A stretch of DNA of 47,118 nt from Bacteroidota bacterium (GTDB taxonomy: Bacteria > Bacteroidota > Bacteroidia > Palsa-965), in the NCBI GenBank assembly GCA_013288325.1, contig JABDCB010000017.1, positions 1 through 47,118 of the forward strand, given 5' to 3'. Made by a program: the position numbers and the translations under genes. A model generated the notes under the pieces. It had not been told where the DNA came from, made no database searches, and saw only the letters and a program-made list of their open reading frames with translations. Below are positions 8,662 to 16,959 of the stretch, piece after piece (within the stretch, counting starts at the first letter, position 1; the number at the start of each line of letters is the position of its first letter).

Positions 8662-8795
8662 TCACCGGTTCTCCCCCCTGAAAAAGATATTCTGAGTGAT
8701 AGTGATATAATAGAGGGGATAGTTGTGTACCCAGGAGCGGTTGTAAAGGGCAGTGGCCAGAGAGGCATCGATGCGGGTATTGTGGATGTGTGTAA
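8662..8795 (-). pseudogene. 3'-end duplicate of the outer-membrane protein gene (tail copy 2)
   Basis: Positions 8662-8782 match 10913-11033 with only about five mismatches over 121 bp, and a 3-bp gap allows the match to run a little further. On the minus strand it encodes the last about 40 residues of the outer-membrane protein, including YYITITQNIFFRGENR and the same TGA stop. It has no start and directly follows the stop of the S41 peptidase gene. The high identity means the duplication is recent compared with tail copy 3. Confidence 0.85.
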
Positions 8796-8801
8796 GTTAT
8801 G

Positions 8802-10748
8802 TCATTGAACAATGATTTTTCGCACATATGATCCACCAGAAGTCGTAATTTTTATAAGGTACATGCCGGAACACAGATTTGAAACATCTAGCACCATTTT
8901 GACCGTAGCACTTTCACTAACACCTTGTTGGTTCTTAATGACCTTCCCGTTTAAATTCATGACCTCAACAATTAATTGGCCTCGCTCTAGGCCTGACATG
9001 TTAAGATTTAACAAGGAAGACGAAGGGTTGGGATAGATGCTAATTTCAGGAGAGTCACTTTTAATCTCGTTCGCAAACATTGGGCAATTTGCAATTTCTA
9101 AAGCTTTGTTCAAAAGTTCGTCAATCCCTTCACGAATGCCAATCTGAGTAATATTCACTACCGAATCCGGTTTGATACCAATACGCTGAGTACTATCACC
9201 ATTTGGATAGAAAACGCCTATGGTAGAGAAACCAGTTGTCAGGTCTGGACTAAGATAGAAATAAGATATGTTTCCATCAGCACCTGCAGTTTGATTGCCA
9301 ACCTTTACAGAATTACTCATTGCTCCAAGCATCATACACGTGTATTCAGCCTGGCTTTGAGTCTCCTCGTTTATAAGCATGATGACTTTCCCATGATAAG
9401 GGTTTGGGTTGAAATTATTTCCATAAGTATCGCCGTACCATGAATATGTCCCCGGATAAGTAATATCAGGTAACATATCCTTGCTGAAATTAACGACACC
9501 AGGATACATCAAATTCACAATCGAAGGCCCGGTGCCATTCGGGTAATTTCTAAGATCGAAAATGATGGCAGACGAGTTTTGGAATGCAGCATACATTGGA
9601 TTTACATCACTCGATTGCAATTGTCCCATATTTACATAACCAACTCCGCAACCGAAACTTTTCCATTTGACATTCGCTAAAGTGTCATTTGGATAATAGC
9701 TGGACATCCAGCTATTGCCCGTATAATTGTCTCTGGTAGGGTAAATACTATGACTAACCCCCAAACTATCTGAATAAACAATACCCATGCTTTCATAGAA
9801 ATTACCACACAATAAATACTGACACATATATCTCCTAAAAACAGCATTGTTACCTGCTGAAATGTATGGACGAAGACTATCCTCCCATGCCGTTGTTGAT
9901 AATCTATTTACCGAAATTATCGCGTCACCCCTATGTATCTGTGGAATCCCGGACTTGGCAACTATATATTTATTTTGTGCATACCTTAATATGAGGGCTG
10001 GAGAATAATAGCCACGAAAAGCAAAATAAGTGTCCGTGGTAAGTCCTTCCGCATGTGCATCATCGATAGCGGAAGCACACTTCTTAAGTGCAAGATATAA
10101 CGAAGTTGAGTCGGTGGCCTGAATAAAGAGAGAGCTCTTATTGTAAAGGGTAGAATCCCATGGGACATCCTGGACATAATTGTTGGGGTTAAAATACTTA
10201 ACAATATTCCAATACTTAAAGAGGATTAATATCCGGTGGAACTCATCAGGAAATGAGGTGCCGACGGCTAAGGGAAGCATTGGGTCGTCATGAGGAAAAG
10301 AGAGCCAGCCAGAGGTTGAGCCATTTTGTACCCAGCATTCAGCATGAGGTCTGAAATTATTTTTGATTGTATCAAGTATCACTTTCACTTCTGAACGAAA
10401 TACCGGGTCATTAGACCAGCTGAAATCCCGATTTCTTTTTAATTCTGTGGAGCTGGTATCGGGTAACACGCCAGGAACGATAGCCATTGGCCCAGCTGCA
10501 CTCAACAATGTATCAAGGACATTATTAAAATCACTGTTTGTAACGGCATTTTTTATAGAAGGAAGGTGTGCTACCAATACGCTGTCCCAATTGACCTGGC
10601 AAGTTGATACCCCTGAATGAAAATATTTCACAAATCCCCAAACCTTACAAGTGTAGTAAAGCTTTTGTTTGTAATTCAAATTCTGAGCTTTAAAAATGTT
10701 AGAGCTTAGAACAATAATAAGAGTAAATAGAAGTGATTTTTTTGTCAC
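8802..10748 (-). CDS. S41 family serine peptidase with T9SS sorting domain
   Basis: Secreted peptidase of 648 residues. An N-terminal signal peptide (cleavage about FKAQ) is followed by a helical region, a PDZ-like region (KYIVAKSGIPQIHRGDAIISVN) and the S41 catalytic domain: IIFDLRNYPNG, then VIMLINEETQSQAEYT, where the Ser of QSQAE aligns with the nucleophile of C-terminal-processing peptidases. The last 80 residues (from SIYPNPSSS to YVRKIIVQ) are a type A T9SS sorting domain, so it should be secreted and attached to the surface. The substrate is unknown. The gene is more AT-rich than neighbours and is bracketed by outer-membrane gene tails, suggesting acquisition. Confidence 0.88.
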   Translation of the reverse strand: MTKKSLLFTLIIVLSSNIFKAQNLNYKQKLYYTCKVWGFVKYFHSGVSTCQVNWDSVLVAHLPSIKNAVTNSDFNNVLDTLLSAAGPMAIVPGVLPDTSSTELKRNRDFSWSNDPVFRSEVKVILDTIKNNFRPHAECWVQNGSTSGWLSFPHDDPMLPLAVGTSFPDEFHRILILFKYWNIVKYFNPNNYVQDVPWDSTLYNKSSLFIQATDSTSLYLALKKCASAIDDAHAEGLTTDTYFAFRGYYSPALILRYAQNKYIVAKSGIPQIHRGDAIISVNRLSTTAWEDSLRPYISAGNNAVFRRYMCQYLLCGNFYESMGIVYSDSLGVSHSIYPTRDNYTGNSWMSSYYPNDTLANVKWKSFGCGVGYVNMGQLQSSDVNPMYAAFQNSSAIIFDLRNYPNGTGPSIVNLMYPGVVNFSKDMLPDITYPGTYSWYGDTYGNNFNPNPYHGKVIMLINEETQSQAEYTCMMLGAMSNSVKVGNQTAGADGNISYFYLSPDLTTGFSTIGVFYPNGDSTQRIGIKPDSVVNITQIGIREGIDELLNKALEIANCPMFANEIKSDSPEISIYPNPSSSLLNLNMSGLERGQLIVEVMNLNGKVIKNQQGVSESATVKMVLDVSNLCSGMYLIKITTSGGSYVRKIIVQ

Positions 10749-10912
10749 GTTAAGTAATCGCTTTTACTTATTGGCTTCACGGTTGACTAAATGTACGAAA
10801 AGTTAATGAAACTGCCTATAGAATAAAGTAGCTTGAGCCTATTGAAGAATAGAAACCAATTGGCATATTACCGATTTTAATACACCTTTCCCTTCTCTTT
10901 CGTAGGCCCCTT

Positions 10913-11857
10913 TCACCGGTTCTCCCCCCTGAAAAAGATATTCTGGGTGATAGTGATATAATAGAGGGGATAGTTGTGTACCCAGGAGCGGTTATAAAGC
11001 GCTGTGGCCAAAGAGGCATCGATGCGGGTATTGGAGTGGATGATAAACTGAATGGAGGGTCTCCATTCTATATAACTTCCGGCAGCGAGGGTAGGAGCCT
11101 GGATGATGTTTACGGGATAGCCGTTTTCTGTAATGGCGGCAGGGCCATAGGTTTTACACTGAAACTCGGAGTAGAGATTGATATTGAGCTGGCGATAGTT
11201 TTTGTATACGGCAGGATACAACAGATACCCTATGCTCATATTGGCATACAAGGCTTTCCCATAGTCCATGCGTATTTGGGTGGTGGGTTCTAAATACGGA
11301 CTTGGAAGGATGCCTCCGGCATTGATGGAAACAGCCAGACGGTGTATGAGCCAGGTGGAGATGATACCCAGGCCGGCGCCTCCATTATCGCCTATCAAGT
11401 TAGGTTCGGCTTCATAATGTGCTTCGTTGCCTCCCGATACATCCAGATAGGCGGACATGCGGAAATGGCGTTGATCGGCATCATGAGCCAGAAAACGGTA
11501 TTTCAGATTTATATTCAGGGATTCGAAGCGATAGGGAAAGTATTTCCCTTTTTTTTCGCCGTTGGTGAAATTGCCTTTGAGGGAATCGTGTTGTATAAAA
11601 TCACTTGGAAGCAGATATCCGTGGTGATTGGAAAAAGAAAATGTTTCGGAAAGCATCCATTTGGATGACAACCCAAACATAAACCGAAGCGATTGGGCAT
11701 TCCGTTGTTGGCCCAACTCATCAAATGTTTCGGAAGCCATCTTTACAGAAAGCACATTCTTTCCAATGTTGCTTGCAGGATCATTAAAGGGAAACAATTC
11801 CTGAGCGGGAATGTAAAAAGCAAAAAGGCATAGAAAAAGAATGCATGTCAGCTTCAT
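10913..11857 (-). CDS. Outer-membrane beta-barrel-like protein of unknown function
   Basis: Protein of 314 residues with a signal peptide (residues 1-18, ending YIPAQ). After it, alternating hydrophobic and aromatic strands run to the C-terminus, as in a beta-barrel (for example FESLNINLKYRFLAHD, AGSYIEWRPSIQFIIHS, YYITITQNIFFRG). I do not recognise a named family; 'putative outer-membrane protein' is the most that can be said. It ends with GENR rather than a terminal aromatic residue. Its 3' end is duplicated twice downstream (tails at 8662 and 7525), which marks this gene as the intact donor. It may share a transcript with the downstream peptidase gene. Confidence 0.6.
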   Translation of the reverse strand: MKLTCILFLCLFAFYIPAQELFPFNDPASNIGKNVLSVKMASETFDELGQQRNAQSLRFMFGLSSKWMLSETFSFSNHHGYLLPSDFIQHDSLKGNFTNGEKKGKYFPYRFESLNINLKYRFLAHDADQRHFRMSAYLDVSGGNEAHYEAEPNLIGDNGGAGLGIISTWLIHRLAVSINAGGILPSPYLEPTTQIRMDYGKALYANMSIGYLLYPAVYKNYRQLNINLYSEFQCKTYGPAAITENGYPVNIIQAPTLAAGSYIEWRPSIQFIIHSNTRIDASLATALYNRSWVHNYPLYYITITQNIFFRGENR

Positions 11858-12288
11858 AAAATCAAGGCTTGTGCTTGTTGCCGGTAAACTCCGGAAAGAT
11901 ACTACTAAAGTTAAGAATGAATTTAAGTATCCTGTTAATGCAGGAAGCCATCCGGATTGTTTTGGAAAAGTAAGGCCCCTGTTATGTAATGTTTACCTGA
12001 ATAAAAACGAGCTCCTCTTTTTTCGGAGATGAGAAAGGAAGATGTGTCGATATGTCAGGATAGTTTGGGGTCATATTTTTTGTTGAATAAATTGGCTGTG
12101 TATTATAAAAGAAATGTGGTATATTTATCCTGCTTTTGTTTCTCAATACCCCAAAATGCTAAGGAATCAGATAAGCAGGATATTCACGATTAAAGCTAAC
12201 AGGAGTGTTTAACCGAAGCAGGTAGCAGAACTCATCATTGTTTAAAGTCAGGCGAAGAGGTCGGTATCCGCAAAAAACAGAGGAGGAC
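11858..12288. other. Intergenic region without a convincing gene
   Basis: AT-rich, non-repetitive spacer of about 430 bp between two genes that are transcribed away from each other. A TATCTTTC element near 11900 on the minus strand is one mismatch from TAnnTTTG and could serve the outer-membrane protein gene. I see no credible ORF, hairpin array or RNA gene. Confidence 0.4.
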
Positions 12289-12525
12289 ATGGAAACAATG
12301 AACTATGATCAGTTTGAAGAATGCGTGTATGCGCTTTTTGATGACTTGCAGAAAAAAGGGGAGGACTTTGTAAACAAAAGAAAAGATCTGATAGAAGGGA
12401 ACGGGTTTACCAATGTGGAGGTATGGGAAGAATATCTGCGTCTGAAACAACTTTGGCAGGAAGCAAGTGCAAATTACTGGCGTTTTATCATGAATCAGCT
12501 GGGTGGGGAAGAGGCGTTGATATAG
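12289..12525 (+). CDS. Small acidic helical protein of unknown function
   Basis: Predicted cytoplasmic protein of 78 residues (METMNYDQFEECVYALF onward), rich in Glu, Lys, Trp and Leu and probably all helix. A strong AGGAGG at 12281-12286 precedes it; spacing to the ATG at 12289 is only 2 bp, so the in-frame ATG at 12298 (spacing 11) is an equally good start. Strong Shine-Dalgarno sequences are unusual in this phylum. I recognise no family. It lies just upstream of the 21-bp repeat array. Confidence 0.55.
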   Translation: METMNYDQFEECVYALFDDLQKKGEDFVNKRKDLIEGNGFTNVEVWEEYLRLKQLWQEASANYWRFIMNQLGGEEALI

Positions 12526-12600
12526 AGCGACTGAATTCCAGTGTAAGCAGACCTTATAATAAGTGAGGAGAGGTTATTCTTATAACCCGAAGGTTTGTTC

Positions 12601-12943
12601 TGATCAATGCAAGGTGTCTGCTGATCAATGGAGGGTCTCTTCTGATCAATGCAGGGTCTCTTCTGATCAATGCAAGGTCTCCTTTGGTCAATGTAAGGTG
12701 TCTTCTGATCAATGCAAGATGTCTTCTGATCAATGCAAGGTCTCCTTTGATCAATGCAGGGTCTGTTCTGATCAATGTAAGGTGTCTTCTGATCAATGTA
12801 AGGTGTCTTCTGATCAATGCAAGGTCTGTTCTGATCAATGCAAGGTCTCCTCTGATCAATATAAGGTGTCTTCTTATCAATATAAGGTGTCTTCTGATCA
12901 ATGTAAGGTGTCTTCTTATCAATATAAGGTCTCCTCTTATAAC
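12601..12943. repeat. 21-bp minisatellite, 16 full units plus a partial unit
   Basis: Sixteen head-to-tail units of exactly 21 bp, beginning TGATCAATGYAAGG and continuing TSTCTTC, followed by a 7-bp partial unit. Thirteen units keep the palindrome TGATCA; one has TGGTCA and two have TTATCA. Differences are scattered point changes, never indels, so the 3-bp phase is perfect. As a result several frames on both strands stay open and would encode heptapeptide repeats (for example TPYIDQK on the minus strand and VSSDQCK on the plus strand). None has a credible start context, so I call the array non-coding. Confidence 0.9.
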
Positions 12944-13290
12944 TTGAGTGGGTCATCACGAGAAGAAATAAGCCTTTTCCAATAATCGATCCCGGAGTGC
13001 CAGTCCTCTTTCCTTTCCGTCGTGCACAAGGCGGAGAAAAACCATAATCAAATTTATTATTCCTTAATAGGAGCCTTCGGCTTTTAGTCGTAGTTCCTGC
13101 TATCCGTACAAGCAAGTAGGGCTACGTTTTTGTGCTTATTTCCGGGCGAAAAGAAGAGGAACACAAGTGAAAATTTTCTCCCTGATTATTAGGCAACTGA
13201 AAAATATTTTCAAAAAGAGATTCCCAAAAATGCCTTCTCGATTGTTATACCCATAGACGGGGACGATAAATCTTGGGGAGTTGAAGTTGA
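12944..13290. other. Unexplained non-coding stretch after the minisatellite
   Basis: About 350 bp with no supported gene. On the minus strand the frame that reads through the 21-bp repeat extends here to 13115, but its N-terminal part looks like random Arg-rich sequence. A short self-complementary piece (GGAGCCTTCGGCTTT, about 13070-13084) could fold. No promoter or RNA gene is obvious. Confidence 0.3.
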
Positions 13291-13296
13291 TTAAAC

Positions 13297-13357
13297 ATTT
13301 AGCGTTAAGAGTTTAAAATTTAGCGTTAAGAATATTAAATGTTAAACGCTAAACGCT
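13297..13357. repeat. Direct and inverted repeats built on TTTAGCGTT
   Basis: ATTTAGCGTTAAGA occurs at 13297-13310 and again at 13318-13331 (period 21 bp), and the reverse-complement form TTAAACGCTAAA follows at 13342-13353. The arms could form a cruciform or RNA hairpin, or be paired protein sites. It lies about 200 bp upstream of the fibronectin-III gene. Confidence 0.6.
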
Positions 13358-13462
13358 CAATTTTTAAGTGCTATAAGAGCAAAAAAAGACATAATGACAT
13401 TTCTTCTGAACAGGAATTGTTTTCTAAGGCGCCGGGAAACAGAACTGCAAGGAAGAAATAAA

Positions 13463-13526
13463 AGACCGGGAAAATCCCGGTTATTTAAACCCGTTGCCGG
13501 AACAAAAAACAGTCCTTGTACTGTTT
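13463..13526 (+). promoter_or_regulatory. Two leader hairpins upstream of the fibronectin-III gene
   Basis: Hairpin one: ACCGGG / CCCGGT (13465-13481), flanked by A-rich and T-rich tracts so it could also terminate an upstream transcript. Hairpin two: AAACAGT / ACTGTTT with a 6-nt loop (13507-13526). Both lie between the inverted repeats and the start codon at 13550. Confidence 0.4.
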
Positions 13527-13549
13527 CCGGTAACACAATACCAAACAAA

Positions 13550-14182
13550 ATGAGTACTAAACCTAAAGTAGTAAAACATCTGGTAGCCCTTAACTTAAGT
13601 AAGTTGACAGTGCCCCAGATAATTGCCAATACCAAGCTCTATGTGCAGAACATGACCGGGAACACGAATTTCCCGACTCCAAGTCCGGCATTAAGCACGG
13701 TATCAACACAGCTGGCCAAGCTGGAAGCATCCTATACGGTTTCACAAACCCGGGTAAAAGGATCGGTTGCCACGATGCGTGCTGATCAGAAAGCCCTTGT
13801 GATCCTGCTGAAGGCGCTGGCATCGTATGTGGAGCAAGTGGCTAATGAAACGCCTGATACAGCAGAAGCGACTATTGCCAGTTCGGGAATGCCGTTAAAG
13901 AAGCCACGGCCACATGTAAACAAAACGTTCTCGGTAACCTTGTCCAAAGATCCGGATACGGTAGTGCTGAACACCAAGGCGGTGAAAGACTCGTCTTATG
14001 TTTATCAGGTAACGACCGATGCAACGAATGCCAACAGCTGGACCAATGTGATTATTTCGAATACGGCGAAATACACTAAGAATGGGTTCAGCTCGGGTAC
14101 CCGCTATTATTTCCGGGTAGCGGTGATCACCAAAAACGTACAGGGTCCCTGGAGCCCGGTGCTGAGTGTGATTGTTCCTTAA
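13550..14182 (+). CDS. Fibronectin type III domain protein
   Basis: Protein of 210 residues. I start at the ATG at 13550 (MSTKPKVVKHLVALNLSK) because upstream in-frame sequence is hairpin leader. The N-terminal half is helical (PQIIANTKLYVQNMTG and following), similar to phage or spore-like structural helices; the C-terminal half, about residues 115-210, is a fibronectin type III fold ending YTKNGFSSGTRYYFRVAVITKNVQGPWSPVLSVIVP. No signal peptide is seen, so the location is uncertain. Such single-FnIII proteins recur in Bacteroidota but have no assigned function. A terminator follows directly, so it is probably monocistronic. Confidence 0.75.
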   Translation: MSTKPKVVKHLVALNLSKLTVPQIIANTKLYVQNMTGNTNFPTPSPALSTVSTQLAKLEASYTVSQTRVKGSVATMRADQKALVILLKALASYVEQVANETPDTAEATIASSGMPLKKPRPHVNKTFSVTLSKDPDTVVLNTKAVKDSSYVYQVTTDATNANSWTNVIISNTAKYTKNGFSSGTRYYFRVAVITKNVQGPWSPVLSVIVP

Positions 14183-14195
14183 GCATGTAACAATA

Positions 14196-14225
14196 AAAGA
14201 ACCGGTACTGCAGACCGGTTCTTTT
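14196..14225 (+). terminator. Terminator of the fibronectin-III gene
   Basis: AAAGAACCGGT and ACCGGTTCTTT form a strong stem around a short loop containing CTGCAG, followed by T residues. It begins about 14 bp after the stop codon. Confidence 0.85.
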
Positions 14226-14293
14226 TATATATTATATGAAGATAATCTCTTCGTTAATCATTCATTCCTTCGCTTCTGTGGAAACAAAAAAAC

Positions 14294-14301
14294 TAACTTT
14301 G
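14294..14301 (+). promoter_or_regulatory. -7 box upstream of the FMN reductase gene
   Basis: TAACTTTG is a perfect TAnnTTTG match about 49 bp before the start codon at 14350. No clear -33 element. Confidence 0.5.
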
Positions 14302-14349
14302 AATTTCTTGAAATGAGAAATGAATAACCAGTAAATACCAACCCAACAC

Positions 14350-14907
14350 ATGAATATTTTAATTATCTCAGCCAGTGTACGTACCGGAAGAAACAGTAAT
14401 CGGGTGGCACTTTTTTTCAGAAACTTTATTGAAACCAATAAGCTGGCTTCCGTTGAGATTGCCGATTTGCAACAGTATCAGTTTCCTGTATTTGACGAGC
14501 GGCTCAAATTTCAGAAAAACCCATCCCCCGAAGCGGTGGCATTTGCGGCCCGGGTAAAAGCTGCTGATGGAGTTCTGATCGTAACACCTGAATACAACGG
14601 TGGTTATCCGGCCAGTTTAAAAAATGTTGTTGATCTGCTCACCGATGAATGGAAACGTAAACCTGTTGCCATCTCCACGGTATCGGCAGGAGGGTTTGGC
14701 GGCATGCAGGTGATTATCTCGCTTCAGTATTCCATGTGGAAACTGCAGACGTGGACCGTCCCCGCTATGTTTCCGGTACCCAAGGTGGCCGAGAGTTTTG
14801 ATGAGCAGGGCAACCCGGTTGACAAAGCCGGCACTGAAAAAAGAGCCAAAGCATTTATCGATGAATTGCTCTGGTGTATGGAAGCGAAAAAACGAATGAG
14901 CGTTTAA
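14350..14907 (+). CDS. NADPH-dependent FMN reductase / quinone reductase family protein
   Basis: Flavodoxin-like oxidoreductase of 185 residues. The N-terminal ISASVRTGRNSNRVA forms the phosphate loop that binds FMN, and VLIVTPEYNGGYPASLKN at about 76-93 is the diagnostic second motif (TPEYNGxxPxxLKN) of the NADPH-dependent FMN reductase/azoreductase group. Likely role: two-electron reduction of quinones, FMN or chromate-like acceptors. The length is normal. It converges on the thiolase gene and their stop codons overlap in a shared TTAA. Confidence 0.9.
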   Translation: MNILIISASVRTGRNSNRVALFFRNFIETNKLASVEIADLQQYQFPVFDERLKFQKNPSPEAVAFAARVKAADGVLIVTPEYNGGYPASLKNVVDLLTDEWKRKPVAISTVSAGGFGGMQVIISLQYSMWKLQTWTVPAMFPVPKVAESFDEQGNPVDKAGTEKRAKAFIDELLWCMEAKKRMSV

Positions 14908-16184
14908 CGTTCCATAATCATGGTGATGCCCTGCCCCCGTGCGGCACATACAGAAATAAAACCTCTTCCCGATCCTTTCTGATAAAGCAATTTGGCCATG
15001 GTGGCAATGATTCTTCCGCCGGTGGCGGCAAAAGGATGCGCAGCGGCCAGGCTGCTGCCTTTTATGTTCAGCTTGCTTCTGTCTACAGAACCGAGAGGGC
15101 TATCAAATCCAAACTGTTTGCTGAGTGTGGCACTCTCCCATATTTTAAGGGTCGTGAGCACCTGAGCGGCAAATGCTTCATGAATCTCATAGAAATCAAA
15201 ATCCTGTAATGTGAGCTCTGCTTTTGCCAGCATACGGTTGGCAGCATATACCGGAGCCAGCAACAGATTTTGTTTGTTTTGTACATATTCAATGGCTGCC
15301 ACTTCAGCAAAGGTGATATAGGCCAGCACCGGCAGATTGTGTTCTTTGGCCCAAGCTTCGCTGGCCAGCAGTATGGCAGAAGCACCATCCGTAAAAGGTG
15401 TGGAATTGCCTGCGGTAAGGGTGCCATGTTCTTTATCAAATGCCGGATGCAGCCGTGCCAGCTTTTCAAGTGTAGTATCCCGGCGGAGATTATTATCTCG
15501 CTCCAGCCCCAGATAAGGGGTAAGCATATCATCAAAAAAACCTTCGTCGTACGCAGCAGCTGTTTTCAGATGGCTTTGCATCGCAAACAAATCCTGTTCC
15601 TCTCTTGTAATTCCGTAATACTTAGCCGTGATCTCTGTATGTCCTCCCATGGATAAACCGGTAAGCGGTTCATCGTTTACGGGGACAACAGGCACGAGAT
15701 CTTTGGGCCGGAGTTTCAACAGCTGACCTATTTTCCCGAATGTTGATTTGGATCGGTTAGCAGCCAGCAGGATGGAGCGAAGCCTGTCGCCCGCTACAAT
15801 GGGCACATTGCTGGTAGAGTCCACACCGGAGGCAATCCCGGATTCTATCTGACCCAGGGCTATCTTATTGGCAATATAAATGGCGGCTTCAATACCGGTG
15901 GCACAAGCCTGTTGTAAATCGCAAGCCGGTGTGGCAGGATCCAGCGATGTTTGCATCACACTTTCCCGGATCAGGTTTGATTCGGTACTGTGTTTGATTA
16001 CGGCCCCACCGGCTACTTCACCGAGAAGCTGTTTTTCCAAACCATAGCGTTCAATAAGCCCGTTTAAAGCCGCTACCAGCATATCCTGGTTGCTGGCATG
16101 TGTATAGTTGGTATTGCGACGGGCAAAGGGAATGCGGTTGGAGCCAACCACGGCTACCCTTCTTATTTGTTTAGCGTTGTTCAT
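14904..16184 (-). CDS. Acetyl-CoA C-acyltransferase (thiolase, FadI-type)
   Basis: Thiolase of 426 residues that cleaves 3-ketoacyl-CoA with CoA or runs the reverse condensation. I prefer the ATG at 16184 (MNNAKQIRRVAVVGSNRIPF); an ATG at 16205 would add seven residues. Active-site parts are present: nucleophilic Cys in LQQACATGIEAA, the EIHEAFAAQ loop, the GSSLAAAHPFAATGGR loop typical of FadI rather than FadA, and the C-terminal Cys in ISVCAARGQG. It lies 37 bp downstream of the thioesterase gene in a TetR-controlled group, suggesting induced fatty-acid or acyl-CoA turnover. Confidence 0.94.
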   Translation of the reverse strand: MNNAKQIRRVAVVGSNRIPFARRNTNYTHASNQDMLVAALNGLIERYGLEKQLLGEVAGGAVIKHSTESNLIRESVMQTSLDPATPACDLQQACATGIEAAIYIANKIALGQIESGIASGVDSTSNVPIVAGDRLRSILLAANRSKSTFGKIGQLLKLRPKDLVPVVPVNDEPLTGLSMGGHTEITAKYYGITREEQDLFAMQSHLKTAAAYDEGFFDDMLTPYLGLERDNNLRRDTTLEKLARLHPAFDKEHGTLTAGNSTPFTDGASAILLASEAWAKEHNLPVLAYITFAEVAAIEYVQNKQNLLLAPVYAANRMLAKAELTLQDFDFYEIHEAFAAQVLTTLKIWESATLSKQFGFDSPLGSVDRSKLNIKGSSLAAAHPFAATGGRIIATMAKLLYQKGSGRGFISVCAARGQGITMIMER

Positions 16185-16221
16185 AGGATGTGATTTTAAT
16201 GACAAACGTATTTGTTAGGTT

Positions 16222-16668
16222 TTAAAGCGGAATCGGGAAATCTGTTTTCAGCAGGTTGCTATAGCCTTTGGCAAGCAAACGAGTTTTGTTTTCATTCCAT
16301 ATTTCGCATTGTGCATTTGTGATCTGCCTTCCTTTTTTTACGATGGATGTTTCGGCAATGACAAATTCATTTTCTTTTGCAACAGCAAAATAATCGATGA
16401 CATTGTTGATGGTGGTCCAGAAAAAAGGATCGTTGCACGAATACACGGTGGCACCGATAACATCATCCATGATAGCGGCAGTAACTCCGCCATGAAGTGT
16501 GCCTATGGGGTTTATCATTTCACCCCTTACCTGGTAGCGGAATGATAATTTGCCTTCCTCGGCAGCGAGCACGGTGGGCCGTAGCCAATGTGTGAATGGA
16601 GAAGGGGAGGCGGTGAATTCCTGACCGATGCGCGCTTTCAATGCTTCGAGGCGTTTATTCGTATTCAT
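16222..16668 (-). CDS. PaaI-type acyl-CoA thioesterase (hotdog fold)
   Basis: Protein of 148 residues with the PaaI/4HBT hotdog pattern: NPIGTLHGGVTAAIMDDVIG, where HGG and the acidic residues of the long helix form the active site at the dimer interface. It should hydrolyse a thioester of CoA, with chain specificity unknown. Its start overlaps the end of the DUF2798 gene by 14 bp and the thiolase follows, so all three are likely co-transcribed under the TetR regulator. Confidence 0.9.
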   Translation of the reverse strand: MNTNKRLEALKARIGQEFTASPSPFTHWLRPTVLAAEEGKLSFRYQVRGEMINPIGTLHGGVTAAIMDDVIGATVYSCNDPFFWTTINNVIDYFAVAKENEFVIAETSIVKKGRQITNAQCEIWNENKTRLLAKGYSNLLKTDFPIPL

Positions 16669-16891
16669 GTTCGGTTTGTTTTTCGGTGAAATGTTTAGCT
16701 ACAAATTTTTGTATACGGGGTGCAATCAAAAGCAGAGCCGGAATAACAACCACATAAGCCATACCCCAGGAGCGAAGCCATATTTTCCAGAATCCATCAA
16801 TAAATCCCACATTGACGCTAATCAGCGTAAATGATATAATGCCGGTGGTGATGCTTCCCATCAGCAGTGCAAAGATCAGTTTTTGTTTCAT
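16655..16891 (-). CDS. DUF2798 small membrane protein
   Basis: Protein of 78 residues with two membrane segments (about residues 3-24 and 42-61). MKQKLIFALLMGSITTGIISF and the later WLRSWGMAYVVVIPALLLIAP match the short DUF2798 family. I start at the ATG at 16891; upstream in-frame sequence runs through a regulatory palindrome. Function unknown. As the first gene after the operator at 16926 it probably leads the thioesterase/thiolase transcript. Confidence 0.82.
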   Translation of the reverse strand: MKQKLIFALLMGSITTGIISFTLISVNVGFIDGFWKIWLRSWGMAYVVVIPALLLIAPRIQKFVAKHFTEKQTEHEYE

Positions 16892-16925
16892 GGCCGGTTT
16901 AATTAAACAGATTGAGCAATCTGGA

Positions 16926-16943
16926 ATATACCAATCGGTATAT
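16926..16943 (-). promoter_or_regulatory. TetR-type operator upstream of the DUF2798 gene
   Basis: ATATACCAATCGGTATAT is an imperfect palindrome (one central mismatch) that repeats the core of the perfect palindrome at 17579. It sits about 35 bp upstream of the DUF2798 start codon. Confidence 0.7.
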
Positions 16944-16959
16944 AAATTAATAAAAAAAA

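Noticed and set aside
10319-10620. Possible second start or split of the S41 peptidase
   Set aside because: The minus-strand frame is continuous from the signal peptide at 10748 to the T9SS domain; no break is seen.
12601-12943. CRISPR array
   Set aside because: Units are contiguous with no spacers, only 21 bp long, and no cas genes are nearby.
12495-13115. Minus-strand ORF encoding a TPYIDQK-type heptapeptide repeat protein
   Set aside because: Several frames on both strands are open over the same stretch because the repeat is 21 bp long; none has a good start context, and the N-terminal part looks random.
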